This document shows positions 43,037-45,492 of a stretch of 45,492 bases of DNA, piece by piece. The DNA is from Flavobacterium sp. BFFFF1 (lineage in GTDB: Bacteria; Bacteroidota; Bacteroidia; Flavobacteriales; Flavobacteriaceae), in contig NZ_NKJE01000003.1 in the NCBI RefSeq assembly GCF_002256285.1, positions 184,301-229,792 on the forward strand, in the 5' to 3' direction. The notes beneath the pieces are model-generated. The model was not told the DNA's origin. It made no database searches and saw only the letters and a program-made list of their open reading frames with translations. The stretch's first letter is position 1; every line of letters starts with the position of its first letter. The position numbers were made by a program, and so were the translations under genes.

Positions 43037-45004
43037 ATGAAAACACTCCCGAAAACAATCTACCTTCTCATTGCATTGGTCAGTACCTCACTATTCTATG
43101 CACAGGACTACACGTTCCAAACTTATGATTGGGATCCCAATGCCAAAAAAATTGAAATTCCTGAAAAGTATAAAAATGAAAATGAGGTCATCCTGAAAAG
43201 GGTGATTAAAACGGAAATCACCGTAAAGGATAACAAGGCAGCCCAGTTCCACCTAATGCACGATCAGGTTTACATCAACTCCAACGACGCGATAGAACGC
43301 AACAACAAGATTTACATTCCCTTTAATGAAAAAGAAAGTAGTATTACAACAAAGGCACGTGTATTCCAGAAAGACGGCAAAATCATAAACCTCAATCAAA
43401 AAGACGTTAAAGAAGAAACCGACGAGGAGCGCGGTGTAAAATACAATTACTTTGCCGTAAACGGACTTGAAAAAGGCGCTGTCATTGAGATGATTTATAT
43501 TCTCAGGGAAATGCCTGAACTTGACGGCGAAACGCTGAAACTCCAGGACGAATATCCCATAGCTTCATTGGACTTTGAATTGATTTTTCCAGAACACCTC
43601 GTTTTTAAAACCAAATCCTACAACGGGCTTCCGGACGCTAAAGAAAACAATGATAAATTTCCAAAAAAGGGATCACTTTCAGTCGTCACTTCAGATATTC
43701 CGGCATTGACAGATGAAGAGAAATACTCGAATCGAGATGTATTGCTGAAAATGTTACGGTACAAACTCGACGAGAACCTGTATAACAACTCCAAAAACCT
43801 CTACAATTTTAAGGAATTTGCGACGATGATCTATGATCGTTTTAATCCTGAATTGGACAAAAAAGAACAAAAAACGCTGGATGAATTTTACAAATCAATC
43901 CCCAACGCTGCCAACACCCAGGACCAAATCTGGAACATAGAAAACAAGATTAAAAAAAGCATTACCTACAACCGTTTTATCGAGGGAAAAGAAAAACTAA
44001 ACGAAATCATCACTTCCAAACAGGCAAACCAAAGTGACATCCTGAGGCTGTACCTCGCAGTTTTCAAAAAATTCAATATCGAGCACAATATGGTATTTAC
44101 CTCAAACAGGTATAAAATCCCATTTGATCCGGAGTTTGAAAGCTACGAAAACCTAAACGACATGCTGATTTACTTTCCTGCGGTGAAAAAATTCATCACA
44201 CCTACGGAAATTGAATACCGCATTCCGCTCATTCCGGCTAATATTGCGAACAACTACGGCCTTTTTATTAAATCAAAGGAATTTGCCGGGGTAAAAATGG
44301 GTATTGGAGAAGTGGGATTTATCGACATTCCGGGAACAGAAATCACGCATGACACGATGGACATCACAGTGGATTTTACCGAAGATATCGACAACCCACT
44401 CATAACCGATAAAATTAACTTCGGCGGCTATTCAGGTTTGAATTTCCAACCCATAAAAGATTTCGCCTCCGCCGAACAATACCAAACCATCCTTAAAAGT
44501 GTCGCTGAAAACTACACTGTGGACACAGAATACAAGACATTGAAATCAGAGAATGAAGGCACAGAGTTTATCGGCAAAAAACCATTCACACTAAACGTTA
44601 CTTTTGAAGGAAAAGACCTGATGCAAAAGGCAGGAACCAACCATCTTTTCTCTGTAGGACAGGTAATCGGCAGGCAAATGGAACTGTACCAGGAAGACAA
44701 GCGAACCATGCCTGTAGAAATCGACTATCCGCATTCCTACACCCGCACGATTCGTATTTTACTGCCCAAAGGCACAACGGTCCAAAATCTTGATAAATTC
44801 AATATGGATTATAAAACGGTGATCAATGGGAAGACGGAGGCTGCATTTACAAGTAAATACACCCAGAAAGGCGACGAAATTGTTGTCGAGAACACCGAAT
44901 ATTATAACATCATCAATTATCCATTGGACAAGTTTGAAGATTATCGGGCGGTGATTAACGCCGCTGCCGACTTTAATAAAATTGTGATTATCCTTAATAA
45001 ATAG
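43037..45004 (+). CDS. DUF3857/transglutaminase-fold protein with degenerate active site
   Basis: 655 residues with a signal peptide (TIYLLIALVSTSLFYAQ). The DUF3857 region (about 60-230) shows 'KARVFQKDGKIINL' and 'AVNGLEKGAVIEMIYILRE'. In the transglutaminase-like core, the segment aligned with the Cys motif reads 'KQANQSDILRLYLAVFKKFNIEHN', so the nucleophile position holds Gln332. The His segment is 'ENLNDMLIYF' (Asp375) and the Asp segment is 'FITPTE'. All three triad residues therefore appear to be replaced. It starts directly after the stop of the active paralogue and is followed by a terminator, so it is the last gene of the operon. It is probably a non-catalytic partner. Confidence 0.87.
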   Translation: MKTLPKTIYLLIALVSTSLFYAQDYTFQTYDWDPNAKKIEIPEKYKNENEVILKRVIKTEITVKDNKAAQFHLMHDQVYINSNDAIERNNKIYIPFNEKESSITTKARVFQKDGKIINLNQKDVKEETDEERGVKYNYFAVNGLEKGAVIEMIYILREMPELDGETLKLQDEYPIASLDFELIFPEHLVFKTKSYNGLPDAKENNDKFPKKGSLSVVTSDIPALTDEEKYSNRDVLLKMLRYKLDENLYNNSKNLYNFKEFATMIYDRFNPELDKKEQKTLDEFYKSIPNAANTQDQIWNIENKIKKSITYNRFIEGKEKLNEIITSKQANQSDILRLYLAVFKKFNIEHNMVFTSNRYKIPFDPEFESYENLNDMLIYFPAVKKFITPTEIEYRIPLIPANIANNYGLFIKSKEFAGVKMGIGEVGFIDIPGTEITHDTMDITVDFTEDIDNPLITDKINFGGYSGLNFQPIKDFASAEQYQTILKSVAENYTVDTEYKTLKSENEGTEFIGKKPFTLNVTFEGKDLMQKAGTNHLFSVGQVIGRQMELYQEDKRTMPVEIDYPHSYTRTIRILLPKGTTVQNLDKFNMDYKTVINGKTEAAFTSKYTQKGDEIVVENTEYYNIINYPLDKFEDYRAVINAAADFNKIVIILNK

Positions 45005-45025
45005 GTGAAGATCCATTTCAATAAA

Positions 45026-45053
45026 AGGGCCTGCTGTAAAGCAGGCTTTTTTT
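45026..45053 (+). terminator. strong rho-independent terminator of the MORN/DUF3857 operon
   Basis: GCCTGCT (45029-45035) pairs perfectly with AGCAGGC (45040-45046) around GTAA and is followed by seven T. Confidence 0.9.
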
Positions 45054-45077
45054 ATAGCTTCATTTTTAGCTTCTATT

Positions 45078-45492
45078 TTGGCGTGTCCCGGCGCTCACGA
45101 AAGATCAATGGTCGTGCCTGACTTGGCCGGGTCGGGCTCTGCGCTGTATCTTTTTTGGATGCCGCTGCCCTATGCTCCGCGCCCATCCGAAAAAAGGATG
45201 CCGCTTCCCCCGAAGCTTCGGGGCCTCACGCAGCCGATCCCACACTTGAGCTTCGCTTATCTTTCACTGACGGTAATCGACATTAAAAACGACCTCATAC
45301 CAGATTCAAAATACCGCCGCCCAAGCACTTTGTGGCTCATTCAACATCAGTAGATGAAGGGTTATGCTTCGCCAGTTTGCTATCGCTCGTGTCAAAAAAA
45401 GGCAGCGACCCGAGGGCTTTGCCCGAACTGGCGAAGCACATACGCTCCCACTCCCGATAGCTATCGGGATGCAGTACTCCCGAAGCGTCGGG
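45078..45492. repeat. flavobacterial-style intergenic repeat block with nested inverted repeats
   Basis: This stretch is GC-richer than its surroundings and has no believable gene. Structures seen: CTTTTTTGGATG (45150-45161) against CATCCGAAAAAAG (45184-45196); a direct repeat GGATGCCGCT at 45157-45166 and 45196-45205; a perfect 16-base palindrome CCCCGAAGCTTCGGGG (45208-45223); a 13-base inverted repeat TGCTTCGCCAGTT (45365-45377) with AACTGGCGAAGCA (45426-45438); another 16-base palindrome CCCGATAGCTATCGGG (45453-45468); and a hairpin at 45479-45492. The style recalls short intergenic repeats found in many copies in Flavobacterium genomes. The block runs to the window edge. Confidence 0.65.

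Noticed and set aside
45078..45353. 91-codon plus-strand frame at the right end
   Set aside because: It runs through palindromes and direct repeats of the intergenic repeat block, and its composition (Pro/Ser/Leu/Arg-rich) reflects the repeat and not a protein.
1..45492. tRNA, rRNA, CRISPR arrays, prophage or IS transposase
   Set aside because: I found no cloverleaf, rRNA-like stretch, regularly spaced repeats with unique spacers, or transposase/integrase coding sequence when scanning the gaps and proteins by eye; a covariance-model scan would be the decisive check for RNA genes.

Overview
The window looks like a chromosomal segment from a Flavobacterium-type member of the Bacteroidota. The evidence is two type IX secretion (T9SS) type-B cargo proteins with the gliding-motility-associated C-terminal domain, a SusC-like TonB-dependent receptor, LytTR/His-kinase signalling with 2TM domains, many Bacteroidota-restricted DUFs (DUF3810, DUF4268, DUF3857, DUF6265), and promoter elements of the TTG-N(17-23)-TAnnTTTG type in front of several genes. 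No phage, CRISPR array, tRNA or rRNA was found, and no transposase was seen.

Layout. (1) 1-6536: a 5'-truncated giant T9SS type-B surface protein, a paralogue broken by a frameshift near 4571, and a secreted esterase. (2) 6584-7878, minus: an RDD membrane protein and an SRPBCC protein. (3) 8048-12595: dapD (lysine/peptidoglycan precursor), a GT9 heptosyltransferase-like enzyme and three GT2 glycosyltransferases, an envelope polysaccharide block. (4) 12702-17746: a probable operon with a strong promoter, comprising an LTA-synthase-like phosphotransferase, TsaC/Sua5, a CCA-adding enzyme and a heme A synthase; CsbD follows. (5) 18112-21532, minus: a probable operon of a secreted TPR-like protein, a LytS-like histidine kinase fused to a 2TM domain, two stand-alone 2TM proteins and a LytTR response regulator. 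(6) 21650-23788, minus: a TonB-dependent receptor. (7) 24096-27075: small secreted proteins and lipoproteins plus a VOC protein, separated by clear terminators. (8) 27064-30298, minus: an overlapping pair made of a lipoprotein with a possible TIM-barrel-like domain and a large secreted helical-repeat protein. (9) 30410-31873, minus: the PepD dipeptidase with a strong promoter and terminator. (10) 32178-37818: a lipocalin-like secreted protein, DUF3810, an ECF sigma factor with a membrane protein and a TraB/GumN protein, an acyltransferase, a CoA-type Nudix hydrolase and DUF4268. (11) 37882-45004: a three-gene operon of a TPR plus MORN/YwqK-repeat protein, a transglutaminase-like DUF3857 protein with an intact Cys-His-Asp triad, and a sister protein in which the triad is lost; a terminator follows. 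(12) 45060-45492: a GC-richer non-coding block of nested inverted repeats, resembling the intergenic repeat elements of flavobacterial genomes.

The loci I consider most likely to be under-described are the MORN / active transglutaminase / inactive transglutaminase operon (37882-45004), the 2TM-expanded LytS/LytTR operon (18112-21532), and the lipoprotein plus helical-repeat pair (27064-30298). Functions for these are inferred from sequence only.
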